40,837 bases of DNA from Baffinella frigidus (GCA_026770585.1 MU646649.1:244006-284842), one strand, 5' to 3'; positions 1 to 10,584 are shown, counted from the stretch's first letter. The notes: generated from the letters alone by a model not told the origin. Translations and numbers: made by a program.

Positions 1-4
1 GAGG

Positions 5-35
<31 letters not shown>

Positions 36-38
36 AGG
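1..38 (+). repeat. TTGAGGG units at the left edge
   Basis: Three to four GGGTTGA units at the very start of the window, in the same G-rich orientation as all other arrays. Confidence 0.85.
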
Positions 39-111
39 TGCCTTGCTCTTCGTCCTCGCAAGAGACTACAGGTGGTCCTCATCTCCCTGGGAGGCGAGGA
101 CGGATACAGAG

Positions 112-253
112 ACCACCAACCCTCACGGAGAGACCAAATCGTCGATTGTCAGACCTCAAAATCACCTTGCAGCGGGGTCGGATCCGACCCCGCTGCCAGG
201 TGATTTTGAGGTCTGAAAATCGACCTTTTGGTCCTTCCCTGATGGCTGGTGGG
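112..253. mobile_element. MITE-like hairpin, family A, copy 1
   Basis: Inverted repeat of about 65-70 bp per arm with almost no loop. The arms begin ACCAACCCTCACGG and contain ACCAAATCGTCGAT; the centre is the palindrome GGTCGGATCCGACC. Terminal sequence is shared with 2335-2507 and 3367-3516. No transposase is visible. Confidence 0.75.
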
Positions 254-343
254 AGGTTGTGTCTACGCGATCCCACGGGTTGAACAGCTCCCCTCAACCC
301 TGATCGCACGGGGTGAAAGCACACGAGCATTGGAGGGTTCACC

Positions 344-475
344 CTCTGTGTAGGAGGTGGAGTTGACGGGAAATGCTCGTATGAGCGGCCGACACGGGGT
401 ACAGTAAGTGGTACAATGCGTAGCATGTGCGGCGCTGACGCTGGTTGTTGGGCAATAAACTACCAATCTCTTTTC
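344..475 (+). repeat. Dispersed 130-bp repeat, family E, copy 1
   Basis: Contains AAATGCTCGTATGAGC and GGTACAGTAAGTGGTACAAT; closely matches 5018-5152 and 20128-20252. No terminal inverted repeat was noticed. Confidence 0.7.
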
Positions 476-904
476 TGTGATCCGAAGGAAGGGTCGCCGC
501 TCGAGGGAGCTCCGCATATTGGGCACTTGCACGTTCGTTTTCATGGCCAGCCATGCTACTTGACAGAGGCGCAGACATTCTGGCAGAGACACACTCGAGG
601 CAGACTCTGCCGAACCAGACAAAGAGCTGTGTGACGAAGCTTGTCGCTGTAACAGAAGCGGAAATGGCTCCTGGGAGGAGGGGTGTTCGAGGACGAGAAG
701 CAAGGCCGGTGTAGTTTCACGTGAGGAAGCAGCCTGCGAGAGGCAGGGGAGGGAGGGAGGGGGACCCAAACTTGAGAGACTCGGCGCACGTTGGGGGGGG
801 TTAAAAAAAAGCTTTTCAGCAAGGTTTTTCAGCTTTGGTGCAACGGAGAACTCCGGGGTCACGTTACCAGAACGAAATCAATTTCGCGACGTGACCTGTA
901 GTAA

Positions 905-975
905 ACTGACATCTTATTGGTTTCCCGCCGACTTGGAGCGGTTCTATCCCGCTCCAAGTCGGCGGGAATCATTTT
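905..975. repeat. Perfect palindrome
   Basis: CCCGCCGACTTGGAGCGG, a loop of about 6 nt, then the exact reverse complement. Lies in otherwise non-repetitive AT-richer sequence. Confidence 0.7.
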
Positions 976-1205
976 CTTCTGTGATTGACTTTACAAGTGT
1001 TTTTATCTGTTTTTTTGCGCCGCAGGCTGCCTAATTTCGGGCGACATCTCGTACAAATGCCGTTAATTCCGACTTAATTCCCGAGAAACGGAAAATCCGC
1101 AATCGAAAGTCAATTGTTTCCACCAGAGAAACGTTCGGCCGCGATAAAATCACTTGTAAAGTCGATCGCAGAAGAATCGGTTGGTCACGAGGCATTTTTT
1201 CCTAA

Positions 1206-1721
1206 ATGGGGCAACATGATGACACTGCGCAGAAAAAAACTGAAACCGGGAGCGCGATCTCAAGTGCAAGAGCGAACACGAAAGGCAAGATGATGCGTGG
1301 GAGCCCCAAGGGAAATCAAGACGCGTTCGAGCGCGCTCGCACCCCACAGCCGCGCTCGGTGGGGTGCGAACCGGCGTTCCTCGCGCGCATTTCGAGCAAG
1401 ATCGTCAGCAGGATGTGGGTGTGGTTCACCGACCGGAAGGAGCAGAAGACCATCACAGGGCGTGTTCCCTTCGTCCACAAGATCGGCAGTGGCGCCCCGG
1501 CCCAGGAGACAGTCCAGCCGCCGTTGCTGGACGCGGTTCAGGCGTGGGATGAGCTGGCCCGGCGCTTCGAGAACGCACACGTCCCTGCCACCCGAACTTC
1601 CAGCTTGGCTCAAGTCGGCTTGAAGGGCCCCGGATACGCCGCGCGTGCCCATCGGGGACGGTGTACGACAAAGGGCGTGGGCTCGCTCCCAGCAGCAGAA
1701 AAACGGGTCTCGTCGCTGTGA
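1206..1721 (+). other. Unrecognised ORF of 171 codons, coding status doubtful
   Basis: An open frame in a non-repetitive, GC-richer patch (about 1290-1700) flanked by AT-richer sequence. The central part (ISSKIVSRMWVW to LLDAVQAWDELARRF) looks protein-like, but a 167-codon frame on the opposite strand (1260-1763) is equally open. I recognise no family. It may be an exon, a fragment of a decayed gene, or chance. Confidence 0.2.
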
Positions 1722-2206
1722 GTGAGAGCTTGGTGGCGAGCGTGTATATACAGAATCTGACATGAAATTGGCTCTGGTCGCCGCTTGCGCCGTGGCACCC
1801 TTGTTAAGATCTTATGTGACTCGATGTTATCCGGGGACAGGTTTGATTTCAAAGAAAATGGATCCCTATTTGTTCATATGATTGGAGTTGGACGAAGGTT
1901 GATTAGGGCCCTAAGTAAATTCAATTAGGACCAGAACCCTCACGGAAAAGCCATTTTCTTATAAATTCAACTTGTTCCCGGATGAGATGTGAAAGCAAAA
2001 ATGCTTTCCCTGCAGATCCTTTCTACGGAAGGGCGTGTCGTTGGGCTATGTCGGGCGAAATCAAAACCTAAGGGACCTAAAGGCTGTGCGAGGAGAAACG
2101 CCGGTCCTTCAGGTCCTTTAGGGTTTAGGGTTTAGGTTCCTTTTGGATCACAACAGGCCCCTCTGCTGTAAAGTTCACCACTGTGAAACACTTTTTCGTG
2201 CAGGAA

Positions 2207-2280
2207 GCATGGCCTTTCTACAGAACCAGTTCCGGTGTCCGCCTATGGTGGGAGCTCGAAGAACCTAAAGGACCTAAAGG
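2207..2280 (+). repeat. Dispersed element of about 75 bp, family D (SMAFLQ element)
   Basis: One of at least six copies with the core AGCATGGCCTTTCTACAGAA ... TTCCGGTGTCCGCCTATG and a tail of AACCTAAAGGACCTAAAGG. Other plus copies lie at 2738-2808, 2980-3062 and 3952-4020, a weak one at 7310-7385, and minus copies at 12533-12625 and 28853-28940 inside introns. Several copies read in frame as SMAFLQNKFRCPPM. Confidence 0.65.
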
Positions 2281-2334
2281 AACCCGCAAGAGGGCAGATC
2301 TCCGGTGTGAGCTGCGAGCTGCGTTCGCCTCCCT

Positions 2335-2507
2335 ACCACCACCCTCACGAAAAGACCAAATCGTCGATTTTTAGCCCTCAGTTTCACCTTGCAGAGACCC
2401 CAGATCTGGGGTCTCTGCTTGAAGTTAAGTCCCAATCTTGGTACAAAATCAACCTCGGGGAACAGGTCGAAATCAATCGATTTGGTCCTTCCGTGAGGGT
2501 TGGTGGT
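2335..2507. mobile_element. MITE-like hairpin, family A, copy 2
   Basis: Same ends as copy 1 (CCCTCACGA...ACCAAATCGTCGAT on the left, TCGATTTGGTCCTTCCGTGA on the right). The internal palindrome GAGACCCCAGATCTGGGGTCTC is different, so only the ends are conserved. Confidence 0.7.
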
Positions 2508-2541
2508 AGCTGAATGAAGAGTGGTGAGCCGTAAGAGTCAC

Positions 2542-2646
2542 TATCCCTTAAGTGGCCATGCCGTCAAATTTGACGGCCAAGAGGTCCTAGGCAGGTCCTA
2601 GGGCCCTACGGTAGGGTGTATGAGCCTACTGGGCACTTAAGGGATA
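2542..2646. mobile_element. MITE-like element, family C, copy 1
   Basis: Ends TATCCCTTAAGTG and CACTTAAGGGATA. Inside are a short palindrome at GTCAAATTTGAC and the string TCCTAGGCAGGTCCTAGGGC. About 105 bp. Confidence 0.7.
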
Positions 2647-2831
2647 CTGCAGTCTGCAGAGGCCAAGGCCCGACGCACAAGCGAGACCAAAGATACCGAT
2701 GAGGATACCCTTTAGCTGACGAGGATACCTTTTAAGCATGGCCTTTCTGCAGGATACGTTCCGGTGTCCGCCTATGGTGGGAGTTAAAAGAACCTAAAGG
2801 ACCTAAAGAGACCAAGAATACCGATGAGGAT

Positions 2832-2922
2832 ACCCTTTAAAATTGACCCCGAAGAGGTCCTAGGCAGGTCCTACTAGGGCCCTACGGTAGGGCGTATGAG
2901 CCTACTGGCCACTTAAGGGATA
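2832..2922. mobile_element. MITE-like element, family C, left-truncated copy
   Basis: Shares GAAGAGGTCCTAGGCAGGTC and the right end CACTTAAGGGATA with 2542-2646 but lacks the left terminal repeat. Confidence 0.6.
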
Positions 2923-3192
2923 GGGTCTTGGCTTTAGCCGGTTTCTGCCGCGATCCTCTGTACAGGGGGGGCTTGATGTGATCCGAAAGGAAGCATGGCC
3001 TTTCTACAGAACAAGTTCCGGTGCCCGCCTATGTTGGGAGCTCGAAGAACCTCAAGGACATCAAGTCAACTGCCGAGGCTCGTCACCCGTTCGACCTACA
3101 GTAGGACTATGCCTAGGGCCTTATGGTTTCTTTACAAGTTATTTGGCGCAGGCGGCTAAAAATACCGGTTCTAAATGAAGACTGGTGAGGCC

Positions 3193-3313
3193 TACAGGGG
3201 TACCTCACTCATAAGAAACCGCGCCCCCCTAGGACCCTACAATAGGACTATGCCCAGGGCCTTATGGTGGTCCTAGGGGGGTGGCGCTTTCTTGTGAGCG
3301 AGGTACCCCTGTA
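3193..3313. mobile_element. MITE-like hairpin, family B, copy 1
   Basis: Terminal inverted repeat TACAGGGGTACCTCRCTCAT, followed by a C-rich tract, CCTAGGACC and a mirrored arm. About 120 bp, no coding capacity. Confidence 0.75.
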
Positions 3314-3366
3314 ACAGTCACGCGGCTGCTCTGAACATGCCAACCTCGACGTGACAAGCGAGCCTC

Positions 3367-3516
3367 CCACCAACCCTCACAGCCTGGGCAAATCGTCGAA
3401 TTTGAGGTCACGTATTTCCCTTGGAGGCCGCCGGATTCCGGCGTCCGTGGAGCCATTTTGCCGTGAAAGTGAACATCGAAAATCATCGATTTGCCCAGCC
3501 CGTGAGGGTTGGTGGT
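3367..3516. mobile_element. MITE-like hairpin, family A, copy 3
   Basis: Ends CCACCAACCCTCAC and GTGAGGGTTGGTGG. The subterminal sequence is AAATCGTCGA and the centre is again different from the other copies. Fragments of the same ends occur at about 1936-1950 and 6995-7036. Confidence 0.7.
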
Positions 3517-3757
3517 CCTTTCACGCCCCCAAGCTTAGATGGACGGGAGAACATTCCACGGCAGAGGGATCGAAACATCCACGTTTGACATCTTTCAAGG
3601 GAAAGACTTTGAATTCTTAAGTCAACCACGTCAGATCTTACGTGGATAAGGCGTCGGTTTTGCTCGATCATTTTGGTGTGGTTGCAATCATGTTTTGTCT
3701 TGTACATGGGTACCTCGCTCATGAAAAAACGCCACCGCCCTGGGACCACTAGGGCCC

Positions 3758-3878
3758 TACAGGGCTACCTCGCTCATAAGGAACCGCCCCCCCCTAGGAC
3801 CCTACAGTAGTCCTATGCCTAGGGCCCTATGGTGTCCTAGGGGGGGGGGCGGTTTCTTATGAGCGAGGTACCCCTGTA
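3758..3878. mobile_element. MITE-like hairpin, family B, copy 2
   Basis: Same terminal repeat as copy 1 with the arm CGGTTTCTTATGAGCGAGGT. A half copy flanks it on each side (about 3702-3757 and 3880-3941). Confidence 0.75.
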
Positions 3879-4397
3879 GACGTAGGCATACTGTAGGTTC
3901 CTAGGTGGAGGCGTTTCTTTATGAGCGAGGTACCCCTGTAGAACCAGCGAGCCATGTTCACAGAACAAGTTCCGGTGTCCGCCTATGTTGGGAGCTCGAA
4001 GAACCTAAAGGACCTAAAGGCCACGCCGTATGGAGGGGGGGAGGTAATGAGGATCCATAAGTAGAATTACCTATGCCATAGTAATTTCTCCTATGATTTC
4101 TCCTATGATTGGGGGGACCTCAGGCGTCAACGCTGTCCCGTCCTCGGCGTGAACCATAGAGGGGGGGAGGTGCGCAGGAGACACGGCCTGCTTCTCCGCG
4201 TCCCCTGCACCTCTTCTGGCCACGCAACGATGACCTGTGCACCAAAGTCCCCTGTTTTTCAAGTCAACTCGCCCTGAATCGCCCACAAATCTGTCAACTT
4301 ATCCGGATTCCGGATTAAAACACTTTTACAAGTGCATAAATAATAAATGGACTCAGCGTAAATGACCCTGTTTGATACACAGGCCATCGTCGCGTGG

Positions 4398-4517
4398 GGT
4401 GTCTCAAGCCTTACCACTCCTGGTGTCTCAAGCCTTACCACTCCTGGTGTCTCAAGCCTTACCACTCCTGGTGTCTCAAGCCTTACCACTCCTGGTGTCT
4501 CAAGCCTTACCACTCCT
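4398..4517 (+). repeat. 24-bp minisatellite, five units
   Basis: Five copies of GGTGTCTCAAGCCTTACCAC plus TCCT, identical by eye. Because the unit is a multiple of three it leaves both strands open (SSLTTPGV on plus, VVRLETPG on minus). Confidence 0.9.
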
Positions 4518-4626
4518 GGTTTCACTGACTCGGCCCTCTCTGGCCTGTTACGGCAGCACGGCTGTACCTGCAGAGCGCGAGCACCAAACAAGGACCCCCC
4601 CTGGGGGATACCCTTTAGGTATTCTT

Positions 4627-4750
4627 TACAGGGGTACCTCGCTCATAAGAAACTGCCCCCCCCCCCTAGGACCACCGTAGGGCCCTAGGCATAGGCCTAC
4701 TGTAGGGTCCTAGGGGGGGGGCGGTTTCTTATGAGCGAGGTACCCCTGTA
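4627..4750. mobile_element. MITE-like hairpin, family B, copy 3
   Basis: Almost perfect hairpin with the family B ends. The tract of Cs differs in length between copies, as expected from slippage. Confidence 0.75.
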
Positions 4751-4756
4751 GGGGAT

Positions 4757-4838
4757 GCAATGGTATTCTTTAGGTGATGAGCCCTGGTATTATTTAGGTG
4801 ATGAGGTATTCTTTAGGTGATGAGCCCTCCCACGGGAG
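4757..4838 (+). repeat. Short tandem repeat ATTCTTTAGGTGATGAG
   Basis: Three copies of (G)GTATTCTTTAGGTGATGAG with small changes, followed by CCCTCCCACGGGAGGA, which recurs at 5158-5182. Confidence 0.7.
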
Positions 4839-4901
4839 GATTGCGCTCAGGATCGCTCCTGAATATCGTCTGATTTCCTACTGAACCAGGAGATCAGGAG
4901 A

Positions 4902-5006
4902 TATCCCTTAAGTGACCAGCAGGCTCATACACCCTACGGTAGGGCCCTAGGACCTGCCTAGGACCTCTTGGCCGCCAAATTTGGCGGCATGGGCACTTAA
5001 GGGATA
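4902..5006. mobile_element. MITE-like element, family C, copy 2 (inverted)
   Basis: Same element as 2542-2646 in the opposite orientation with the same length; the inner palindrome reads GCCAAATTTGGC. Confidence 0.7.
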
Positions 5007-5017
5007 GTCAGCCACCC

Positions 5018-5152
5018 CTGGTAGGAGGTGGATTTAGAATCCATCCGGAAAATGCTCGTGTGAGCGGCCGACACGGGGTACAGTAAGTGGCACAATGCGT
5101 AGCATGTGCGGCACTGGCGCTGGTTGTTTGGCAATAAATTATCAATCTCTCT
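5018..5152 (+). repeat. Dispersed 130-bp repeat, family E, copy 2
   Basis: Same unit as 344-475; includes GAATCCATCCGGAAAATGCT, which copy 1 has partly lost. Confidence 0.7.
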
Positions 5153-5265
5153 CTTGGGTGATGAGCCCTCCCACGGGAGGAAGTGATCAGTGCATCCCAC
5201 CAGATATCTTTAGTGAATCAGCGATGTGTAGAGGTTTTCATATCTGAAGAAAATTGGCAACTTAG

Positions 5266-5680
5266 GGTTCAGGGTTTAGGTTTTAGCAGGATGTAGGATT
5301 TAGGGTTTAGGGTTTAGAGTTTAGGGTTGAGGGTTTAGGGTTTAGGGTTTTGGCTTTAGAGTTTAGAATTTCAGGTTTAGGGTTTAGGTTTTAGGGTTTA
5401 GGATTTAGTGTTTAGGGTTTAATTATCATGGTTTAGGGCTCAAGGTTAATGATGCATGGTTTGTTGTTGAGGGTTTAGGGTTTAGGGTTTAGGATTTAGG
5501 TTTTAGGGTTTAATTTTGTTAGGGTTTAAAGTTTAGGGTTTAGGATAGGGTTAAGGGTTTATGGTTGAGGATTTAGGGTTTATGGTTGAGGATTTAGAGT
5601 TCATTGTTTAGGATTTTGGTTTTAGGGTTTAGGGTTTAGGGTTTAGGGTTTATGGTTGAGGAATTCGGTTTTATGTTGTA
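5266..5680 (+). repeat. Degenerate TTTAGGG array, left region
   Basis: About 400 bp of GGGTTTA heptamers with many substitutions and indels, G-rich on the plus strand. There is no recognisable exon on either side. Confidence 0.85.
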
Positions 5681-6090
5681 GGATTTTCTCGACGGATTTA
5701 AGAGGTTGGCAACGAGTTTGAGGGGGAGGGAGGGGATGCCATCTGTCAAATCTTGGGTGCTTATGGACGCAAACGTCCATTACCTGTTCACAAAGAAAGC
5801 CATAGAGCAACATGCACGTAATATGACTTCGGGGAGCGCGTGGTGCACACGCCGTCAGTTTTATTGATGCACAGTGTGGGGCGCAGATTGATTGGAATTT
5901 ATCACTGATCACTGAATTTATTCTACTGATTACTGGATTTGTTAAAGAGGGTTCGCACCTGCAGGGTCTCCTCACTTTGAGGCACAGGGGTGTCGACGCG
6001 GCGATCATGTGCTTCCGCCAATCTTCATTGACTCACTACGAGCTCGCACGAACTTCGTACATGTAATCTCATTTTCAAACAAAACATGTC
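5681..6090. other. Unassigned non-repetitive stretch
   Basis: I see no gene, RNA or element here. A 121-codon minus frame (5643-6008) begins inside the telomere-like array and has no recognisable content. Confidence 0.4.
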
Positions 6091-6093
6091 CCT

Positions 6094-6268
6094 GCCACAC
6101 GAGGCCAACCAGGCGAACAGAATAAAAGGGACTTTTAAAGTTTTATGGGGAAATGGTCACGTGTCTCTCCGCTGAGCGGGCTGTCGGTTACCTTATCCGT
6201 GATCATTTCCCCACAAAATTTTAAAAGTCCCTTTTATTCTGTTCGCCTGGGTAGCCTCGTGTGGTGGG
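6094..6268. mobile_element. Long inverted-repeat element, family H
   Basis: Arms of about 60 bp: CACACGAGGC ... CAGGCGAACAGAATAAAAGG on the left and the mirror CCTTTTATTCTGTTCGCCTG ... GCCTCGTGTG on the right, with a loop around 6160-6205. Confidence 0.75.
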
Positions 6269-6600
6269 GCCGCGCTGCGTGCGCGCTGTCGATCTCCTGT
6301 TGCTCATTGACTCACTATGATACGAGTCAAGGATCTCGTAATCTCTTTGGTACGAGCTCCTAAGGATAGAGCGTTTGCGGTAATTGTTATTTCGTTATTT
6401 CGTTTGATTCAAACAGGATTGTCGGTGTCAGCCCGTGCCGTCCCCAAGCAAGGATCAGATAGGCCTTACTTCCAAATAAAGCATTGGGCTCCGCCCGCTG
6501 TGGTTCAAGTGGCCGCTCCCGATGGATCGCGCATCAGACCCGACAGGTAAAATAACCCGACTTGCCCAACACGTTCCCCCCCTAGTCGAACTAAGAAAGA

Positions 6601-7029
6601 GTGTCTTGTCAGGCGCGCCGCCGCAAGGCCGTAGAGCGCGTCGTCCCCGCGCCGAGTCCAGGACTTGATGTTCTCTGGGACCATCGAGGATCTGCTGCGC
6701 TGGTGGCCATGTTAGTTGGGGTCCGAATAAATACGTGTTTTCTTTCAGTGAAAGACGCTGCTAGAGAGAGCGAGGCGGATCAAGCGCACCGGAACAACGA
6801 GACACCACAAGCAGCGGGGTGCTCCTTTCCCAGAGACGAGGGCGTTCGCGCGCCTGTCTCCCTATGTACTCGCACCAGCCAGCCCCCTCGCTTGAAGCAG
6901 GGACGACACGGGGAGACACAAGCTCTTGGCCGCGTTGCTTCCGGCATCTACCGCCATTACGACAGAGGGGTCAGATACGACATCAAAGGAAAGCGGCTCC
7001 AAAAACTCGTCGATTTGGTCCGATTGTGA
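6601..7029 (+). other. Unrecognised ORF of 142 codons, coding status doubtful
   Basis: Arg/Ala-rich translation with no recognised motif; the right end runs into a fragment of family A (TCGTCGATTTGGTCCGATTG). Probably not a gene. The following 7030-7420 is GC-rich with several short overlapping frames and no clear signal. Confidence 0.12.
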
Positions 7030-7929
7030 GGGTTGGAATCTCGCTACACAATGTTGAGTTCTTACATTCCTCCCTGGGTAGAGAAGATGCCTCACGCCAC
7101 TCTCAGCGCGTCGCTGGTCCTCTTCAATGGCTAGATGCAGCAGCCCCGTCCCGAGAACACGTCGGACGAACCCCTCGTCGGGGGGTCGGACGAGGCCGCG
7201 TCACTTGCCGGCGGTCCCCGATGGCCTTGCCGTTGCGAATTCGACATTCTGGGGCATGTCGGTATCGGTACCGACTTGGCCGCAATGTAGGCCCCCTCGC
7301 CTCGATGCTTGAAAAAAAGCAGGGCCGTCCCGCAGGACAAGTTCCAGTGTCTGCCCAAGGTGGGAGCTTGAACAACCTGAAGCATCGAGGAGGGTGCAAG
7401 AACGGGGAGAACTCAGGATGAGAGAAGTGTATTAATACAAGCACGGCCGCCATGTAGGCACCCCCACAGAGGCCACGTGTGAGCAGGGACGCCGAGCGAG
7501 GTCATGTGCACTCTACACATTGGGCAAAGCCTTACGGCCGGACTATCAATGGATTTGATTTTGGGCGGGGGTTAGGTCCTGGGTTTCAGATTTGGGGTTT
7601 GGGGTTTGGGGGCTCTGAAGTTCACTGCCAGGGCGAAGTTTTTGTATTAGTCAACTGAAGGCGAAAATCGAAAATCGAAGTACACGAATGGTGTATCTCG
7701 TTTCTAAAGTTGACAGATTTGTGGGGGTGTTGACTTTTACAAAATATCTGGATTCGCAGTGAAGTTGATTCATTTCCACAAATCAATTTTGGGTGTGGAC
7801 CTTCTACTGTGTGACCTTGTACCGATCATAGTCTGGTAACGGCACGGGTTAGGCAATAACGGCGAAATTCTCTTTGATAAATTCAGTAATCAGTAATCAG
7901 TAACTGTACACGAGTAACCCCTGGATAGG

Positions 7930-7999
7930 ACGACGCCCGCAAGTGCAGTGGATTTGGAGGAGCCCTTTCCCAAATCCAAATCCACCGCACTTGCGGGCA
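7930..7999. repeat. Inverted repeat hairpin
   Basis: GCCCGCAAGTGCAGTGGATT and its near-exact reverse complement, AATCCACCGCACTTGCGGGC, around a spacer of about 24 nt. Confidence 0.7.
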
Positions 8000-8047
8000 T
8001 AGGTTTAGTGTCCTGCACGGGACTGTGTTCCCAGAGGGGGGGGGGGG

Positions 8048-8940
8048 GTGCAGATTTATTGTGTTCTACCCGAGCGCGCACGATCCAGGAGGCTTGGGAG
8101 GTTTGGGATCCTTGGGTTTAGGTTCTACATGGGTACCTCGAGTTCGTTTCTGAGGTCAAATCGCGGTTCTTTAAATGGTTGGCAAAGAACGAAACGAGTC
8201 CCTCAAAGAGACGAGGAAGCCTTACGAAGGGGTCTCGTCCTTTCGAAACCGATCGAAACATGAGCATCACGTTTTTGGAGCAGTTTAGACCAGTCTCAGG
8301 TCACGAGTTTGAGGGATTTTTACAAATGGTAGTGCCTGTACAAATCCCAGGTACAAACTGGTCTGGACACCAAATTAGCCTCGTGCGCGAAGGAATGCTG
8401 ATAACAACGTTTCGGCTGAAGACGCGGGTTCAATTCTCCGCAATTTTCTGCGCGAGAATTAAGTGTCTTCATTTTATACTGAACCCGCCATTATAATAAA
8501 CATAAACGGGTTCAGGAAGGATCAACATCTCGATTTTCGAAAATGGTTGGAAAGCCGGGTTTTCACCCCCCCCCCTGAGTTCTTGAAACAACCAAGATAT
8601 TTTTCGGAGAATGCCCTAGGGTGGTTCTCCACAAGAGGCGTGCCAAGTAAGGAGGAGATTGATTAATGGGATGTGCAAAACTTACAAAAACATCTGCGTC
8701 ACAGATCAGAACGTTGCTGCCTGGCCAACAAGGCTGTTTCTGGGAATTTCTGCACCAGGTCTCCTGGGAGGTAAAATCAAGTGAGAAACGCGAAAAACGT
8801 GTTTATTTTGGCATCAGAAGTTGTTGTCGGCATGTTCCTGAGGTTTACGATAAGCCCAATTTCACATACATCAAAGTTGGTTCTGGGGGTTCTAAATGTT
8901 CCCATTCCGGTTATTACCTCATATTCACTCGATTCGCACG
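8048..8940. other. Unassigned stretch with short frames
   Basis: Contains short overlapping plus frames (8179-8496, 8463-8666, 8666-8956) without recognisable content, and an inverted repeat around 8285-8372 (TTTAGACCAGTCTCAGGT versus AACTGGTCTGGAC). No gene call is justified. Confidence 0.3.
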
Positions 8941-9285
8941 AGGGGTTTGGGGTTAAGGGTTTAAGGTTTAGGGTTCCCGGTTTCAGGTTTAGGGTTTAGG
9001 GTGTAGGGTTTAGGGGTTAGGTTTTAAGGTTTTTTGTTGAGGGTTCAGGGTTCATGGTGTAGGGTTTAGGGTTCAGGGTTTAGGGTGTGGGGTTTGGGGT
9101 TAAGATTTTAGAGTTCAAAGTTTAAAGTGTTAGGTGTTGGGTTTAAGGGTTTGGGGTTTAGGGTTTAGAGTTTAGGGTTCCGGGTTTAGGGTTTAGGGTT
9201 TAGGGTTTAAGGTTTAGGGTATGGGGTATAGGGTATAGAGTATAGGTTTGAGAGTTTAGGGTTTAGGGTTCAGGGTTCAGGTCAA
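8940..9285 (+). repeat. Degenerate TTTAGGG/TTCAGGG array, left region
   Basis: GGGTTTA heptamers mixed with GGGTTCA, GTGTAGG and GGTATAGG variants, G-rich on the plus strand. Confidence 0.85.
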
Positions 9286-9322
9286 AAACCTGTCATTATC
9301 GTAATGATATATCTGAGAATTT

Positions 9323-9629
9323 GAGCCCCCGTCTCCCGTACAGTAAAAAAAAAACGTACCTAGTCACTTCACCGCGCAAAGAAATTTCTGTTGCATCGGG
9401 TACACGGGTTACCCGAAATTAAGGGCACACATCGCCCCAAGGTCGTCCTATGCTCCTAGGACGAGCCCTACTGTAGGACCCTAGGGCAGTGCACGTCCTT
9501 AATTTCGAGTAACCCCTTTTCATGGCATTGCGCCCCCGACTCCCGTACAGTAAAGAACCCCTGCACCTGGTTCCTACAGCGCGCAAAGAAATTTCCGTTG
9601 CATCGGGTGGAAGGGTTACTCGAAATTAA
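9323..9629 (+). repeat. Direct repeat of about 95 bp flanking a hairpin element
   Basis: CGTCTCCCGTACAGTAAA ... GCGCAAAGAAATTTCTGTTG ... ACCCGAAATTAA (about 9330-9422) recurs at 9537-9629. Between them GGTTACCCGAAATTAAGG and its complement at 9496-9517 form a hairpin of about 110 bp with CCTAGG palindromes inside. Confidence 0.75.
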
Positions 9630-9639
9630 GAACACGTTC

Positions 9640-9741
9640 CTGGGAACCCAGGAATGTTTCCACTAACGTTCCCAGGAACGTTCCCAGGAACGTGCCTAGA
9701 AACGTTGATGAGAACGTTCCTGGGTTCCTGGGAACAACGTT
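9640..9741. repeat. Cluster of AACGTTCC/GGAACGTT palindromic units
   Basis: Repeated GTTCCYRGGAAC and AACGTT palindromes on both strands, able to fold into several alternative hairpins. A short GGGTTTA tract follows (9746-9865). Confidence 0.7.
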
Positions 9742-10259
9742 CCGGGTTGAGGGTTTAGGGTTCAGGGTTTAGGGTTTAGGGTTTAGGGTGCAGGGTGCAG
9801 GGTTTAGGATTTAGGTTTTCAAGGTTGGGGTTGAGTTTTTAGGGTTCAGGGTTTAGGGATGAATAACCCATCAGTGAATATACATTGGACTCTACAGAGG
9901 CATTACCTCAGGAACATAGGCTGGTCCTGCGAATAGCCTAACCGATTTTGGTTAGGAATTGCCCAGAAAATGCCGTTGTAGCCCGCTGAGTGGACTTCAG
10001 GGTACTCGGGAACGGTAAATCATAGTAGCAAGGCTCTCTTCCTGTAAAATGGGCCAAACTTCTTTACTACAGGCAGAGAACTTTACCACCAGTGTTCTCC
10101 CCTTATTGGGGGGACAATGGACACAGCTTGGCAGTCAAGTACCCCCCCCCCCAAAAAAACGTCTGCTGACATGATCTGCAGGCAAGCCTTCGACGTCCCC
10201 CCTGGAGGGACGGTTCGCGTGTCCTCTTATGCAAGACACCCCTGTACACGGCGTAGAGG

Positions 10260-10374
10260 GCCACCTCGCTCATAAGGAGCTGCACCCCGACCCTAGGACC
10301 ACCCTAGGGCTGTAGATAGTCCTACTGTAGGGTCCTAGTGGTGTCCGCCTCCTTATGAGCGAGGTACCCCTGTA
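10260..10374. mobile_element. MITE-like hairpin, family B, copy 4 (diverged)
   Basis: CACCTCGCTCATAAGGAG on the left and CTTATGAGCGAGGTACCCCT on the right. It sits between the last repeats of the left region and the 3' end of the coiled-coil gene. Confidence 0.65.
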
Positions 10375-10584
10375 GCGAACGTGCAGCCCTCGATCGCACC
10401 CGCACCCCACGCCGCACCAAACCAACACACACCGACACAAACACTCACGCGGTATTCTCATCATCCTTGTATTCTCGAATGCTCTGAACACACACGTCCG
10501 CACACAGCCACGCGCCCTCACGCGAGCCTTGACCCTCCAATGCGGAGGAGCCCCACGCGCGCGCCTACACAAGAAACCCCAAGC

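Noticed and set aside
4398-4517. CRISPR array
   Set aside because: The repeat units are directly adjacent without spacers, and the window is eukaryotic.
5266-5680. True telomere or chromosome fusion point
   Set aside because: The array is very degenerate, has one orientation only (no head-to-head junction) and resembles the arrays found in introns.
8425-8450. tRNA T-arm-like string GGTTCAATTCTCCGC
   Set aside because: The stem does not pair with a seven-base loop, and no acceptor, D or anticodon arm is found upstream.
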